Notes: generated by a model not told the origin, from the sequence alone. Positions 8,832 to 17,448 are shown, numbered from the stretch's first letter. The stretch is DNA of 64,000 bases from Inquilinus sp. KBS0705 (GCA_005938025.2 VCCI02000002.1:124001-188000); one strand, 5' to 3'. Numbers and translations are program-made.

Positions 8832-9455
8832 TGCGTTACTCTTTTTGGCTTTCATACGGTGATAGTAGCGCGTGGCCTTATCTACACTACCACATTCTAA
8901 CGGGTTACACCAACGCCGGCTATGGGTACGGCTTTTATCTAAAAACAACCACCCGCAAGCAGAGCATTCTTTTACATATTTTGATTCGGGCGCTGCTAAT
9001 ATATCATAGGCCGATTTCATCACCTGCCATAATGGTGCAGCCAGATCATTATCATCATTTCGCCAGCTTTGTTGTAAACCATTCTTACTGTTCACAAACA
9101 TCAAATGCTGCAAAGCTTCGCTTAGTAACAGGTTAAAGCCATTTAAAAGCTCAGCTTCAATAGCCATACCCGCTGCCTTGGCCGAAAAGAACTTATATAA
9201 TAACTCCCGCGCTAATAAAACGTGATGATAGGCGCTTATTGCCCTTGCCGGCGATTGCATTGCAATTGTCTCAAAAACCTTTGCCTCGTCGGGGCTTATA
9301 AGGTTTAGCTTTATGCTCCATTCTAAAAAAGCCTCATAACCCGGCAGGTACTCATGAAAGACCGGCTTTTTACGGGTTTGTACGGTATTAACAAAGTCGA
9401 GGCATAATAATCCGCCATCCAGCGGTAAATTACTTATATTCCTTTCTTTACTCAT
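8829..9455 (-). CDS. ABATE/CGNR zinc-finger putative transcription regulator
   Basis: The 208-aa protein has the N-terminal ABATE domain (LDGGLLCLDFVNTVQTRKK near residue 12, typical opening) and a C-terminal CGNR-type zinc finger. The finger has CSACGWLFLDKSR, then RRWCNPLECGS, giving four Cys (about 165, 168, 183, 189). The CGN of the name is CGS here, a small departure. The family is annotated as putative stress-induced transcription regulators; ligands are unknown. It is divergent from an EamA exporter, and the shared region has four copies of a TTTACTR/YAGTAAA half-site, which suggests the pair is a regulator and its target. Confidence 0.85.
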   Translation of the reverse strand: MSKERNISNLPLDGGLLCLDFVNTVQTRKKPVFHEYLPGYEAFLEWSIKLNLISPDEAKVFETIAMQSPARAISAYHHVLLARELLYKFFSAKAAGMAIEAELLNGFNLLLSEALQHLMFVNSKNGLQQSWRNDDNDLAAPLWQVMKSAYDILAAPESKYVKECSACGWLFLDKSRTHSRRWCNPLECGSVDKATRYYHRMKAKKSNA

Positions 9456-9475
9456 ACCGTAACAAATCTAATAAA

Positions 9476-9550
9476 TTTTTTACTGCCAAAAATAGTTTAG
9501 ATAGTAAAAACCATTTAATTTTACTACCGTTATCAATTATGATAGTAAAG
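9476..9550. promoter_or_regulatory. Repeated TAGTAAA half-sites between CGNR regulator and EamA gene
   Basis: Four half-sites occur in 75 bp: TTTTTACTGCC (9477-9487), GATAGTAAAA (9500-9509), TTTTACTACC (9519-9528) and GATAGTAAAG (9541-9550). The middle two make an 8-bp inverted repeat TAGTAAAA/TTTTACTA with a 9-nt spacer. The arrangement of alternating inverted copies in a divergent intergenic region looks like operators for a dimeric regulator, most simply the adjacent CGNR protein. Confidence 0.55.
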
Positions 9551-9564
9551 TAAATTGTTGAATT

Positions 9565-10503
9565 ATGAAAATTAAACCAACAGCATCGCCCTTATTAGTA
9601 GCATTCGCTTTTTTCAGCATCTACATCGTTTGGGGGTCAACGTATTTAGCGGTTGCCTATACTTTAAAAAGCTTTCCGCCATTTATAATGGTTAGCATAC
9701 GTTATTTAGTTGCGGGTATATTAATGCTGGCCTGGTGCATGCTTAAAAGCGAGCAATTGCCCGAAAGAAAACTGATCATCCGCCATTCTTTAAGCGGGAT
9801 AATGATGCTGGTTGGCGGCACAGGTATGATAGCCTGGGCCGAGCAATACATCAGTTCGGGCCAGGCGGCCATATTGGTAGCTACCGAACCATTGATATTT
9901 TTACTGATAGATAAAAAACGCTGGCCTGAATATTTTTCTAACAAATTTATTATCAGTGGCTTGCTTATCGGCTTTACCGGCATATTCCTGTTTTTAAAAC
10001 TGGGCGTTGCCGAGGCCAACCCATCGCCCATGGCTACTATTGCCAGTATAGTGATATTATTTAGCGCCGTGTTATGGGTGTTGGGGTCGCTTATTACTAA
10101 AGATAGTAAAGGCAACAGCTCTGCCACCATGAATGCGGGAATACAGCTACTGGCCTCAGGTTTAGCAAGCGGCATTGTGGCCCTTTGTAAAAGCGAACAG
10201 GTGGGTTTCTCATTTAAAAATGTAACTCCCGAGGCCTGGGGTGGTGTTATCTTTTTAATCATAATGGGTTCGCTGGTAGCCTACCTATCGTTTATATGGC
10301 TTATAACCATTAAGCCACCGGCTATTGTAAGCACACATACTTATGTAAACCCTGTTGTAGCGGTATTTTTAGGCTGGCTGATGATAAATGAAAGTGTTAA
10401 TACGGCGCAATTAATAAGCCTTATCATCATATTAGCGGGTATATTGCTGGTTAATGCGCCGGGCTACCTTAAAAGAAAAGACTTAGCCCGCGAAAGCACT
10501 TAG
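9565..10503 (+). CDS. EamA-family (DMT superfamily) transporter
   Basis: The 312-aa inner-membrane protein has about ten hydrophobic helices in two EamA repeats (about residues 10-145 and 158-300). The opening IYIVWGSTYLAVAYTLKSFPPF is typical of the family, as is the second-repeat start SAVLWVLGSLIT. Members export amino acids, metabolites or drugs; the substrate is not visible here. Divergent from the CGNR regulator with repeated operator-like sites between them, so induction by a compound it exports is a reasonable inference. Confidence 0.92.
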   Translation: MKIKPTASPLLVAFAFFSIYIVWGSTYLAVAYTLKSFPPFIMVSIRYLVAGILMLAWCMLKSEQLPERKLIIRHSLSGIMMLVGGTGMIAWAEQYISSGQAAILVATEPLIFLLIDKKRWPEYFSNKFIISGLLIGFTGIFLFLKLGVAEANPSPMATIASIVILFSAVLWVLGSLITKDSKGNSSATMNAGIQLLASGLASGIVALCKSEQVGFSFKNVTPEAWGGVIFLIIMGSLVAYLSFIWLITIKPPAIVSTHTYVNPVVAVFLGWLMINESVNTAQLISLIIILAGILLVNAPGYLKRKDLAREST

Positions 10504-10541
10504 AGCCTTTTTCATTATCAAATTTGAATTATATTTACCCT

Positions 10542-11102
10542 ATGGACAACCCGACAGATAACCCCTGGAAAATACTTTCAGAAAAAGAAATTTACGATAA
10601 CCCATGGATAAATGTAACCGAATACCAAGTGATCAATCCATCGGGCAATCCGGGTATTTATGGGCAGGTGCATTACAAAAACATAGCTATAGGTGTGCTA
10701 CCTTTAGATGATGACATGAATACCTATCTGGTTGGGCAATACCGCTTTACGCTTAACCAATATAGCTGGGAGTTGCCCGAAGGCGGCGGTGTTATTGGTG
10801 TCGATCCGATAGAATCGGCTAAAAGGGAGTTACTGGAAGAAACTGGCTTAAAGGCATCCAAATGGACGGAGATACAACGTATGCACCTTTCTAACTCGGT
10901 TAGTGACGAGTTTTGTATACTTTACGTAGCCCGCGGATTACAGCAGTTTGAAGCCGAACCTGAAGATACAGAGCAGCTTATTGTTAAAAAAGTACCTTTT
11001 GACGAGGTTTACCGCATGGTTTGCGCCGGCGAAATAACCGACTCGCTGGCTGTGGCCGCCGTACTAAAAGTGCGCCTGATGCAAATAGAGAACACATTAT
11101 AA
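10542..11102 (+). CDS. Nudix hydrolase, ADP-ribose pyrophosphatase-like
   Basis: The product is 186 aa from ATG 10542 (MDNPTDNPW); an upstream in-frame TTG at 10524 is less likely. The Nudix box is complete: G-VIGVD-PIE-SAKRELLEETGL around residues 85-107, with the metal-binding REXXEE. The N-terminal W-EKEIYDNPWINVTEYQV and GQVHYKN strands resemble ADP-ribose pyrophosphatases (NudF type), so a nucleoside diphosphate-sugar substrate is likely, though not proven by sequence. It is followed 44 nt later by plsC. Confidence 0.9.
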   Translation: MDNPTDNPWKILSEKEIYDNPWINVTEYQVINPSGNPGIYGQVHYKNIAIGVLPLDDDMNTYLVGQYRFTLNQYSWELPEGGGVIGVDPIESAKRELLEETGLKASKWTEIQRMHLSNSVSDEFCILYVARGLQQFEAEPEDTEQLIVKKVPFDEVYRMVCAGEITDSLAVAAVLKVRLMQIENTL

Positions 11103-11131
11103 CCTGTTTTTATCATTTTCTTAAAAAAGCC

Positions 11132-11139
11132 TAAATTTG
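11132..11139 (+). promoter_or_regulatory. Candidate -7 element for plsC
   Basis: TAAATTTG matches TAnnTTTG, ending 7 nt before the plsC ATG, which would give a very short leader. No clear TTTG -33 box at 19-20 nt. Confidence 0.35.
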
Positions 11140-11146
11140 CAGGCCA

Positions 11147-11878
11147 ATGAAAAAGTTTTTAGGCTATATCCTGTCGCCAGTTGCCATTTTTGCATTTTTT
11201 ATGCTACTGGTTATCTTTCATCCTATACAGTGGCTTACGCTTAAGCTTGGTGGCTATAGTGCCCATAAGCGCTGTGTAGATATCCTTAACTTCTTTTTGG
11301 TGAAAACCGCCTATATACTAGGCAACAGCGTTAATTTTATCAATAACCAAAACCTGCCTGCAGGCCGCCCGATCATATTTATTGCCAACCACCAAAGCCT
11401 TTTTGATATCCCCCCTATGATATACTACCTGCGCAGGTACCACGCCAAGTTCATATCAAAAGTGGAGTTAACTAAGGGAATTCCCTCTATATCATATAAC
11501 TTAAGGCATGGCGGCGGTGCTAATATAGACCGCAAGGACCCGCGGCAGAGCATTACCGAACTGGTTAAATTTGCCACCCGCATGAAGGATAACAACTGGT
11601 CGGCGATGATATTTCCAGAGGGGACCAGATCAAAGGATGGGCATGTAAAACCCTTCCAATCGGCTGGAATAGCCACTTTATTGAAGAAATGCCCCAACGC
11701 ACTGTTGGTTCCTATAGCTATAAAAGACTCGTGGAAGATGATACAATACGGCATGTACCCGCTAAATACCTTTACCCCCATGACCTGGGAAGTGTTAGAA
11801 CCTATTGAACCCGGTACCGGAACGGTTGAAGAATTAGTAGCCGAAATTGAGCGCCGAATTAGAGCAAAAATCGATTGA
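11147..11878 (+). CDS. plsC: 1-acyl-sn-glycerol-3-phosphate acyltransferase (PlsC family)
   Basis: The 243-aa membrane enzyme adds the second acyl chain to lysophosphatidate in phospholipid synthesis. It has an N-terminal hydrophobic helix (about residues 5-27), the catalytic HX4D motif in NHQSLFDIP (about 84-92), and the substrate-binding FPEGTRSKDG motif (about 160-169). Length is normal for bacterial PlsC. It has its own likely promoter and hairpins downstream at 11882 and 11966. Acyl specificity is unknown. Confidence 0.93.
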   Translation: MKKFLGYILSPVAIFAFFMLLVIFHPIQWLTLKLGGYSAHKRCVDILNFFLVKTAYILGNSVNFINNQNLPAGRPIIFIANHQSLFDIPPMIYYLRRYHAKFISKVELTKGIPSISYNLRHGGGANIDRKDPRQSITELVKFATRMKDNNWSAMIFPEGTRSKDGHVKPFQSAGIATLLKKCPNALLVPIAIKDSWKMIQYGMYPLNTFTPMTWEVLEPIEPGTGTVEELVAEIERRIRAKID

Positions 11879-11880
11879 TC

Positions 11881-11908
11881 TATATTCCACGTTATAGCGG
11901 AATATTTT
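11881..11908 (+). terminator. Weak hairpin after plsC
   Basis: ATATTCC (11882-11888) pairs with GGAATAT (11899-11905), followed by TTT. The stem is short, so it may be a weak terminator before the stronger one at 11966. Confidence 0.4.
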
Positions 11909-11965
11909 CCATTTTTTCGCTTTAATGGCCAAATCTTTCTCTTTTTTTCGTTTTAATTCGTTTGG

Positions 11966-12002
11966 GCTATTTTGTTAAAATAGCAATATTTTTTTGCTAT
12001 TC
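11966..12002. terminator. Bidirectional terminator between plsC and metallopeptidase gene
   Basis: GCTATTTT (11966-11973) and AAAATAGC (11977-11984) form a stem followed by AATATTTTTTT on the plus strand. For the minus strand, AATAGCAA and TTGCTATT pair in the overlapping alternative hairpin, followed by TT. It overlaps the stop region of the leftward gene. Confidence 0.65.
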
Positions 12003-12848
12003 CAAATCTGCGGCGGCAAAAGTGTTGCCTTGTTTTACGTCGCCGGTTTCGTAACCCTTCTTAAACCAGTACATGCGCTGGGCGCTGGTGCCGTGGGTAA
12101 AGCTATCCGGAGTAACCCTTCCCTGGTACTCCTGCTGCAAGCGGTCGTCGCCAATTTGGTGGGCAGCGTTAAGGGCCTCCTCTATATCTCCCGGGTCCAG
12201 TACGTTTTTCAGATTCTTTTCGTAATAGGCCCAAACACCGGCATAAAAGTCGGCTTGCAGTTCCAGCTTTACCGATAGCTTATTATATTCCGACTCGCTG
12301 AGCTGATTACGCGCCTCTTCCATTTTGGCGGATACGCCAAGCAGGTCCTGCACATGGTGGCCAACCTCGTGGGCTATAACGTAGGCCTGGGCAAAGTCAC
12401 CGGCTGCGCCAAATTTCTCTTTTAATTCATCAAAAAAGGCGACATCTATATATACCTTCTGATCGCCGGGGCAATAGAAAGGGCCGCTGGCCGATTGCGC
12501 CTGGCCGCAGGCAGTGGTTACGCCGCCCTCAAAAAAGTGCATGGTAGGCTCCTGGTAGGTGCGGCCCATATCGCTGAATAGCTTGGTCCATACATCCTCA
12601 GTATCGGCTAAAACCACACGGGCAAACTTCTTTTGGTCGTTATCCGGCCCGGCCGACTGCGTATTGGCCTGCTGCGGGTTGCCGCCGCCTTGTACCTGGT
12701 TAAGCACGGCTGATGGGTCTATCCCGGTAAAAAAGTATATCGCCGCGGCTATAATACCTATAACACCGCCACCAAGGGCCATCCCACGGCCACCGCCGCT
12801 GCTGCCTTCTTCTACATTACCGCTTTCGCGCCTGCCAAACCATTGCAT
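11997..12848 (-). CDS. YpfJ-family neutral zinc metallopeptidase
   Basis: The 283-aa protein is a putative zinc peptidase: HEVGHHVQ (about residues 167-174) is the HEXXH zinc site, with the downstream ELQADFYAGVWA supplying the third ligand Glu. The N-terminus starts MQWFGRRESGNVEEGSSGGGRG, then one membrane helix (ALGGGVIGIIAAAIYFF, about 25-42), the classic layout of this family. The catalytic domain faces the periplasm by topology. Substrate unknown. It is convergent with plsC and apparently monocistronic. Confidence 0.92.
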   Translation of the reverse strand: MQWFGRRESGNVEEGSSGGGRGMALGGGVIGIIAAAIYFFTGIDPSAVLNQVQGGGNPQQANTQSAGPDNDQKKFARVVLADTEDVWTKLFSDMGRTYQEPTMHFFEGGVTTACGQAQSASGPFYCPGDQKVYIDVAFFDELKEKFGAAGDFAQAYVIAHEVGHHVQDLLGVSAKMEEARNQLSESEYNKLSVKLELQADFYAGVWAYYEKNLKNVLDPGDIEEALNAAHQIGDDRLQQEYQGRVTPDSFTHGTSAQRMYWFKKGYETGDVKQGNTFAAADLE

Positions 12849-12905
12849 AATACTGAGGGATTAGTTTTAGCATTTAACAGTATTTGGTTGAAGATGTTTT
12901 GTTGT

Positions 12906-12941
12906 GGTTGTAAAGGTTGTAAAAGTTATAAAGGTTGAAAT
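12906..12941 (+). repeat. GGTTGTAAA-type repeat, copy A
   Basis: A 36-bp stretch built on GGTTGTAAAG units. An inverted copy lies at 14241-14279; the two match at 29 of 36 positions when one is reversed. Together they bracket the two-gene AT-rich island at 13085-14195. Low complexity weakens the case for a shared origin. Confidence 0.5.
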
Positions 12942-13018
12942 TTAAACGCCACAATTTTATGCTATTTGGGTTGAAGATTTTTAAGGGGCGAATAGTGTAT
13001 GAGTAAATTAGTGTAGCG

Positions 13019-13040
13019 GTGGTGACACGACCACATGTGG
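13019..13040. repeat. Nested hairpin and palindrome upstream of the lipoprotein gene
   Basis: GTGGT (13019-13023) pairs with ACCAC (13030-13034) over a 6-nt loop. CCACATGTGG (13031-13040) is a perfect 10-bp palindrome overlapping it. It sits 45 nt before the 13085 gene and might be an operator or part of a mobile-element remnant. Confidence 0.4.
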
Positions 13041-13084
13041 ACATTTAAAAGACATTTGTTATTATTCTTTACTATTTTAGTATT

Positions 13085-13789
13085 ATGCTTAAAAAGTTAA
13101 CCGTACTGTTGCTTTCATCAATATTGTTTATGGCTCAAATGGCGTGTAACCTTAGAAACGAACATACGAAAGAAAAGGCCGTAAAAGAGTTTGAAGGAAT
13201 AATCACTTACCATGAAATATCTAAAAGTAGCGATGGATTTGTAAATATAGACGATACCGTTCAACTTTTTTACTCGCATGGGAATTACGTTGGTATACAT
13301 TCAGAGGCATCGTCGGCGCCCCACCTTGTTAGAGATTATTACCTCAAAAGCCAAGCTTTAAGATTATTGCGTTTTAATACCTCTGATACATTGCATCAAT
13401 TAAATTTAAATTTTCCTATTGAAAAGCTGGATAGTTTTAAAGTAAAAACAATAAACGAAAAAACACTTTCAAGAAAGTGCGAAAGCATAGAGCTCAAAAC
13501 CAGTTATCCTGAAAAGGATTCCACAACATACACAGATTTTATCTTTACATTTTCAAGAGGTTATCTAAATATTGATAAAGACCACTTCAAAAACTGGAAT
13601 CTGGGCTTTTTTAATAAAATCGTAAACGAATCCGGTGCCTTTTATTTGAAATTCAAAGCAACCCATTTCGACAGTACACACAAAAAGATATTATCAAGCA
13701 AATCGTATGAAGTTATATCTGTGAAAGAACAACCAATCGATCCTAAAATATTCGAAATTGATACTACACTCATTAAATGGGCCAAATAA
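13085..13789 (+). CDS. Hypothetical secreted lipoprotein, paralog of the gene cut by the right edge
   Basis: The 234-aa protein has a signal sequence with a possible lipobox (LFMAQMAC, Cys21), so it is probably a lipoprotein. The rest begins with EFEGIITYHEI, a strand pattern shared by small Bacteroidota secreted beta-rich proteins, and ends DPKIFEIDTTLI. I do not recognise a function. Its C-terminal 33 residues match the truncated product at the right edge (63882-64000) at 24 positions, so the genome holds at least two of these. Base composition is more AT-rich than its neighbours, and repeats flank it, which hints at an acquired island. Confidence 0.85.
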   Translation: MLKKLTVLLLSSILFMAQMACNLRNEHTKEKAVKEFEGIITYHEISKSSDGFVNIDDTVQLFYSHGNYVGIHSEASSAPHLVRDYYLKSQALRLLRFNTSDTLHQLNLNFPIEKLDSFKVKTINEKTLSRKCESIELKTSYPEKDSTTYTDFIFTFSRGYLNIDKDHFKNWNLGFFNKIVNESGAFYLKFKATHFDSTHKKILSSKSYEVISVKEQPIDPKIFEIDTTLIKWAK

Positions 13790-13793
13790 TCAA

Positions 13794-14195
13794 ATGAACA
13801 GACGACATAAACTTCTTTTTGTTGGCGTGCTTATAATTGCTTTATTTGATGCGTTCGGCTCGATTGTGTCAAGAGAGGTCAATTTTAATTCTGCATATTT
13901 AGCGCCTGTCACTTTTTTGCTTTACGGCACCTTTGGTTTTATCTTAGCTAAATGGTATAATACAAAAACCGGGGTTTTAACAGCCGCCGCTCTTGGCCTT
14001 TTTGATTCGACGATCGGTTGGGAAATATCCATGCTGCTAAAACCAAACACAGGGGATATAAAAAATGACCCTTCCTTATCAACTTGGGTTATTACCATAA
14101 TATTTGTAACCGGTTTGGCGGCGCTTTGTGGATTAATTGGCGCTATGCTGTTAAAAATAACGACAAAGAAACCCTTGTCTAATGATCTAAGCTAA
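13794..14195 (+). CDS. Hypothetical four-helix membrane protein
   Basis: I choose ATG 13794 (MNRRHK), 4 nt after the lipoprotein stop; an in-frame upstream start at 13758 would overlap that gene. The 133-aa product has four hydrophobic segments: about residues 6-24 (LLFVGVLIIALFDAFGSIV), 33-50 (LAPVTFLLYGTFGFILA), 58-75 (GVLTAAALGLFDS) and 97-122 (WVITIIFVTGLAALCGLIGAMLL). No catalytic motif is visible and I recognise no family. Tight spacing suggests cotranscription with the lipoprotein gene. Confidence 0.75.
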   Translation: MNRRHKLLFVGVLIIALFDAFGSIVSREVNFNSAYLAPVTFLLYGTFGFILAKWYNTKTGVLTAAALGLFDSTIGWEISMLLKPNTGDIKNDPSLSTWVITIIFVTGLAALCGLIGAMLLKITTKKPLSNDLS

Positions 14196-14240
14196 TAGCT
14201 TCGCTCGCACCATAGCTTAAACAAAAAAGGACCGCAAAGA

Positions 14241-14279
14241 CCTTTCCAACCCTTATAACCTTTTCAACCTCTACAACTA
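14241..14279 (-). repeat. GGTTGTAAA-type repeat, inverted copy B
   Basis: On the minus strand this reads AGTTGTAGAGGTTGAAAAGG and onward, matching copy A (12906-12941) at 29 of 36 positions. It lies just past the stop of the M28 peptidase gene and closes the bracket around the 13085-14195 island. Confidence 0.5.
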
Positions 14280-14287
14280 TTGCCAAC

Positions 14288-15601
14288 CTACTTCGCCAGC
14301 TTCGGTATTCTACTCGGTGTATCGGTGCCGGCTACTATACTGCGCGAGCTTAGGGCTATGGCGCGGATGGTTGCCGTAATGTTGGCTACATCTAACGAGC
14401 TAAACTCATCCTTAACGGTATGGTATAGCTTGTCGGTAGGTATTTGGTCGGTGCTAATGGTATGCGCCGGTACGCCTAAAGCGGCTAGCGTGGCGTTATC
14501 ACTGCGGTAAAATAGGTTTTGCTCCGGGTATGGGTCGGGGTGAAAGGTGAATGCCGTACCTGTTAAATTCTTTTGCAGTATGGTTCCAAAATCTGAACGC
14601 TCGTAGCCGGTAATGAAGGCGGTATTAGCGCCAAACTTTGCTTCCTTACCTATCATCTCTATGTTAAACATAGCCACTACCTGGTCGGGGTTCATTTGTT
14701 TAGAGAAGTATTGCGAACCAAAGCCGCCTATCTCTTCGGCCGTAAAGGCCACAAATACCAGCGTGCGGGCATTGTTGTTTAATTTTTTGTAATACTTGGC
14801 CAGGCTAATCACCGCTGTGGTGCCCGATGCATCATCATCAGCACCGTTGGCAATGCTGTCGCCCTCCATCACCCGTTTGCCGCTTAGTATGCCCAGGTGG
14901 TCGTAATGGCCCGAAAACACTACGTATTCGTTCGGCTTTGTTTTGCCGGGGATGATACCTACCACGTTAAACAAAGGCTGCTCGGTTGCCTTGCTTTCGT
15001 AATTTACCGTAAGCGATTTTACATCGCCAAACGTACCCATTACAAATACCAGCGCGCCGTCGCTGGCTGCAGCCTTAAAAGAGGTGCCGCCATCTTTATA
15101 ACGCGCGGCAACCCTCGTAAAAATTTTAGAGAAGCTGGTATCTACCAAAATAAGCAGCTTTTTGTCGCTGTTCATAATAGCGCGGTATTCAGTTATAAAA
15201 TCTTTACCGGCACTTATGCGCACCACTTCTACGCCATCGGCGGTAGCCCAGTTAAACGATTGCGATGCGCCAATGGCTACATTGCTTGCCGCTACTTCGG
15301 TGCCGTTTATAACTACTTTTGAGCTTACCGGCGTAGTTCGCACCATCGAAAAATTTTGGCGGAAACCTTTTGCGCCTGCAAGCGGACTTAACCCCGCCTT
15401 TTTAAACTCGCCCTCAATAAAAGTAGCGGCCTTATCAATACCGGGCGTAAAGGTGCCGCGGCCCTGCATATCGTCGGCACTCAAAGTTTTTATAATGCGG
15501 CCAACATCTTCCTGGTTTACCAGTTGGTGTACATCCTGGCAAAAGCCGGTTAAGGGGGCCAGCGCTAAAGCGACTATGGCTATAAATGATCTGCTTTTCA
15601 T
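14288..15601 (-). CDS. Secreted M28-family zinc metallopeptidase
   Basis: The 437-aa protein has a signal peptide (MKSRSFIAIVALALAPLTGFCQ). The M28 aminopeptidase core has FSGHYDHLG (first zinc His/Asp, about residue 231), NGADDDASGT (bridging Asp, about 252), FTAEEIGGFGSQ (catalytic Glu-Glu, about 287), FNIEMIG (Asp replaced by Glu in this position) and AHTIST near the C-terminus (last His). It probably trims peptides in the periplasm or outside. It starts 2 nt after the M61 gene stop, so the two peptidases form an operon. Confidence 0.92.
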   Translation of the reverse strand: MKSRSFIAIVALALAPLTGFCQDVHQLVNQEDVGRIIKTLSADDMQGRGTFTPGIDKAATFIEGEFKKAGLSPLAGAKGFRQNFSMVRTTPVSSKVVINGTEVAASNVAIGASQSFNWATADGVEVVRISAGKDFITEYRAIMNSDKKLLILVDTSFSKIFTRVAARYKDGGTSFKAAASDGALVFVMGTFGDVKSLTVNYESKATEQPLFNVVGIIPGKTKPNEYVVFSGHYDHLGILSGKRVMEGDSIANGADDDASGTTAVISLAKYYKKLNNNARTLVFVAFTAEEIGGFGSQYFSKQMNPDQVVAMFNIEMIGKEAKFGANTAFITGYERSDFGTILQKNLTGTAFTFHPDPYPEQNLFYRSDNATLAALGVPAHTISTDQIPTDKLYHTVKDEFSSLDVANITATIRAIALSSRSIVAGTDTPSRIPKLAK

Positions 15602-15603
15602 AA

Positions 15604-17448
15604 TTATTTTACTTTTGATGATAACCAGCTATTGCGGAAATCCTGTTGTTCTTTTGTTAAATCTTTACCTGCTTTTTCGTTGGTTACCACTTCCAGCGCG
15701 GGGCTTTCTTCCAGTGTAATGGTAGCCTCGTGCGCGCCGGTGCGGTTTTTATAACTTACCGCTAACTTATCGCCGGGCTTTTTATCTTTTAGCAGGTCGG
15801 TAATATTGGCTGCGGTTTTTATATCGGTACCATCTACCTTTAATATCACATCGCCGGCATCTAAACCCGCTTTGTAAAGCGGCGAGATAGACAATGTTGC
15901 CGAAGTGATGGCTAAACCACCACCATCAACCGGCCTGCCCGGTATGCGGCCAAGCCAGCCTTTGCCCGGCTGCGCCTTGCGCAATATAAGGCCCGCTTTT
16001 TCAAGCAGGGCGGCATAGTCGTTCTTTTTAATACCGTATATGTAATCGTTAAAAAACTGGGTAGCAAATTTGGGGTTGGTTAGCTTGGCCAATACTGCCT
16101 GCAAGTCGGGTATGGTGTAGGCCTTTTCGGGCTTGCCAATGGTTAACCAAACCTGGCGCATATAATCATCAAGCGTTAACTTAAACTCGCTGCGCAGGCG
16201 CAGATCAAGCGCCAGGGCGGTAGCGCCGCCATAAAAATAATAGCTGGTAATTACGTTGGCATAGTTGCTGGCATCAATAGATACGCCTGCGTCAGTAAAT
16301 ACCGCGTAGCGGCTCATCATGGTTGGCGGGTATTTGGCAGGCCCCGGCGATACCAGCACCGAATTGATAAGCCCAGCCAGGGTGTTGGTATAGCTGTCTA
16401 CACTATTTTCGCCGGTACGGGTAAGTATCAGTTCGCCGTAGTATTGGGTAAAGCCTTCGGCAAACCAAAGCTCGTTGCTCATGTTGGCATGCTCAAAGTT
16501 AAAGGGCTCTAACGATTTTGGGCGTATGCGCTCCACATTCCAGCTATGAAAAAACTCGTGCGAAAATGTGCCTATCAAATCTTTCTCGTTGCCGGCAATT
16601 TTTGGTGCCTGGTCAACAATACAGGTGCTGTTGCGGTGCTCCATCCCGTCGCCAAAATCGCTTGGGTGCACATCATCTAAAAAGGTATAGGTGCCAAAAT
16701 CGTAGTCGGGCTGCTCGCCAAATACGGCTTTTTCTTCCAGTACTACTTTTTGTACCATCTTGGCAAAATTATCTACGGTAGCCTGGTCGTCATCAGAGTG
16801 TACTGCCAGCTTTATCGTTTGTTTTTTGCCATTGGTATTTACCACTTCCCAGCTGCTTTCTTTAATGGCGCTTAGTTCGGTAGGGCTATCCATCATGTAT
16901 TGCAAGTCGGGGGCGCTGTATACGTTATCACCCTCGTGCTTTAATTGTGTGGCTACTTTCCAGCCGTATTTGTCCAGGTCGTTAAACTCAAACTTTACCG
17001 GTTTCTTTTCCATACCCGGCACCCACATAAAGGCGGCGGGCATGTTAAGGTGTGCGTGGCTGCCATCAATACCTACATAGGTACCATCGGCATGGTTACC
17101 ATACAGGGTATAGCTTACCTTTACAATATCGGGGTGGTCGCCGCTTATCTCGTACACATCGCCTTGTACCTGTGTAATGGTTAAGGGGCTGCCCGCAACA
17201 TCGGTTGCCTTTACATTGTATATGTTTTTACCAAACTCGTGCGTGGCATAACGCCCCGGCGATGAACGGCTCATGCGTACCATTACCTTACCTACAGATA
17301 TGCCCGGTATGGTCATGGTAATTTCGGCCTCGTGATGTATGGCGTTGGGGAATGATACCGCATAGTATATGGCATCGCGGTTTTTGGTTTGGGCAAAGCT
17401 TGCGGTAGCTGTAAAAGCCGCAGCAGCCAGTAAAAGTAGTTTTTTCAT
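15604..17448 (-). CDS. Secreted M61-family metallopeptidase with PDZ domain
   Basis: I start at ATG 17448 (MKKLLLLAAAAF...ASFAQ, a clear signal peptide), giving 614 aa; the longer frame from 17529 runs into a palindromic repeat and lacks a signal start. Layout: N-terminal beta domain, the catalytic HEXXH in SHEFFHSWNVERIRP (about residue 290) with the downstream ELWFAEGFTQYY third ligand, and a C-terminal PDZ domain (AGLDAGDVILKVDGTDI, about 528-545). This is the M61 glycyl aminopeptidase family. It is transcribed with the M28 peptidase. Confidence 0.94.
   Translation of the reverse strand: MKKLLLLAAAAFTATASFAQTKNRDAIYYAVSFPNAIHHEAEITMTIPGISVGKVMVRMSRSSPGRYATHEFGKNIYNVKATDVAGSPLTITQVQGDVYEISGDHPDIVKVSYTLYGNHADGTYVGIDGSHAHLNMPAAFMWVPGMEKKPVKFEFNDLDKYGWKVATQLKHEGDNVYSAPDLQYMMDSPTELSAIKESSWEVVNTNGKKQTIKLAVHSDDDQATVDNFAKMVQKVVLEEKAVFGEQPDYDFGTYTFLDDVHPSDFGDGMEHRNSTCIVDQAPKIAGNEKDLIGTFSHEFFHSWNVERIRPKSLEPFNFEHANMSNELWFAEGFTQYYGELILTRTGENSVDSYTNTLAGLINSVLVSPGPAKYPPTMMSRYAVFTDAGVSIDASNYANVITSYYFYGGATALALDLRLRSEFKLTLDDYMRQVWLTIGKPEKAYTIPDLQAVLAKLTNPKFATQFFNDYIYGIKKNDYAALLEKAGLILRKAQPGKGWLGRIPGRPVDGGGLAITSATLSISPLYKAGLDAGDVILKVDGTDIKTAANITDLLKDKKPGDKLAVSYKNRTGAHEATITLEESPALEVVTNEKAGKDLTKEQQDFRNSWLSSKVK

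Noticed and set aside
9702..10262. Long antisense ORF (186 aa) inside the EamA gene
   Set aside because: It mirrors the real gene on the opposite strand, and its composition (Met-poor, Pro/Ser-rich, no motif) is that of a shadow frame.
12906..14279. Possible CRISPR or composite transposon at the GGTTGTAAA repeats
   Set aside because: Only two imperfect low-complexity copies in inverted orientation, no regular spacers, no cas genes and no transposase.
16760..17184. Two overlapping antisense ORFs inside the M61 gene
   Set aside because: The M61 frame has a signal peptide, a zinc site and a PDZ domain; these are shadows.
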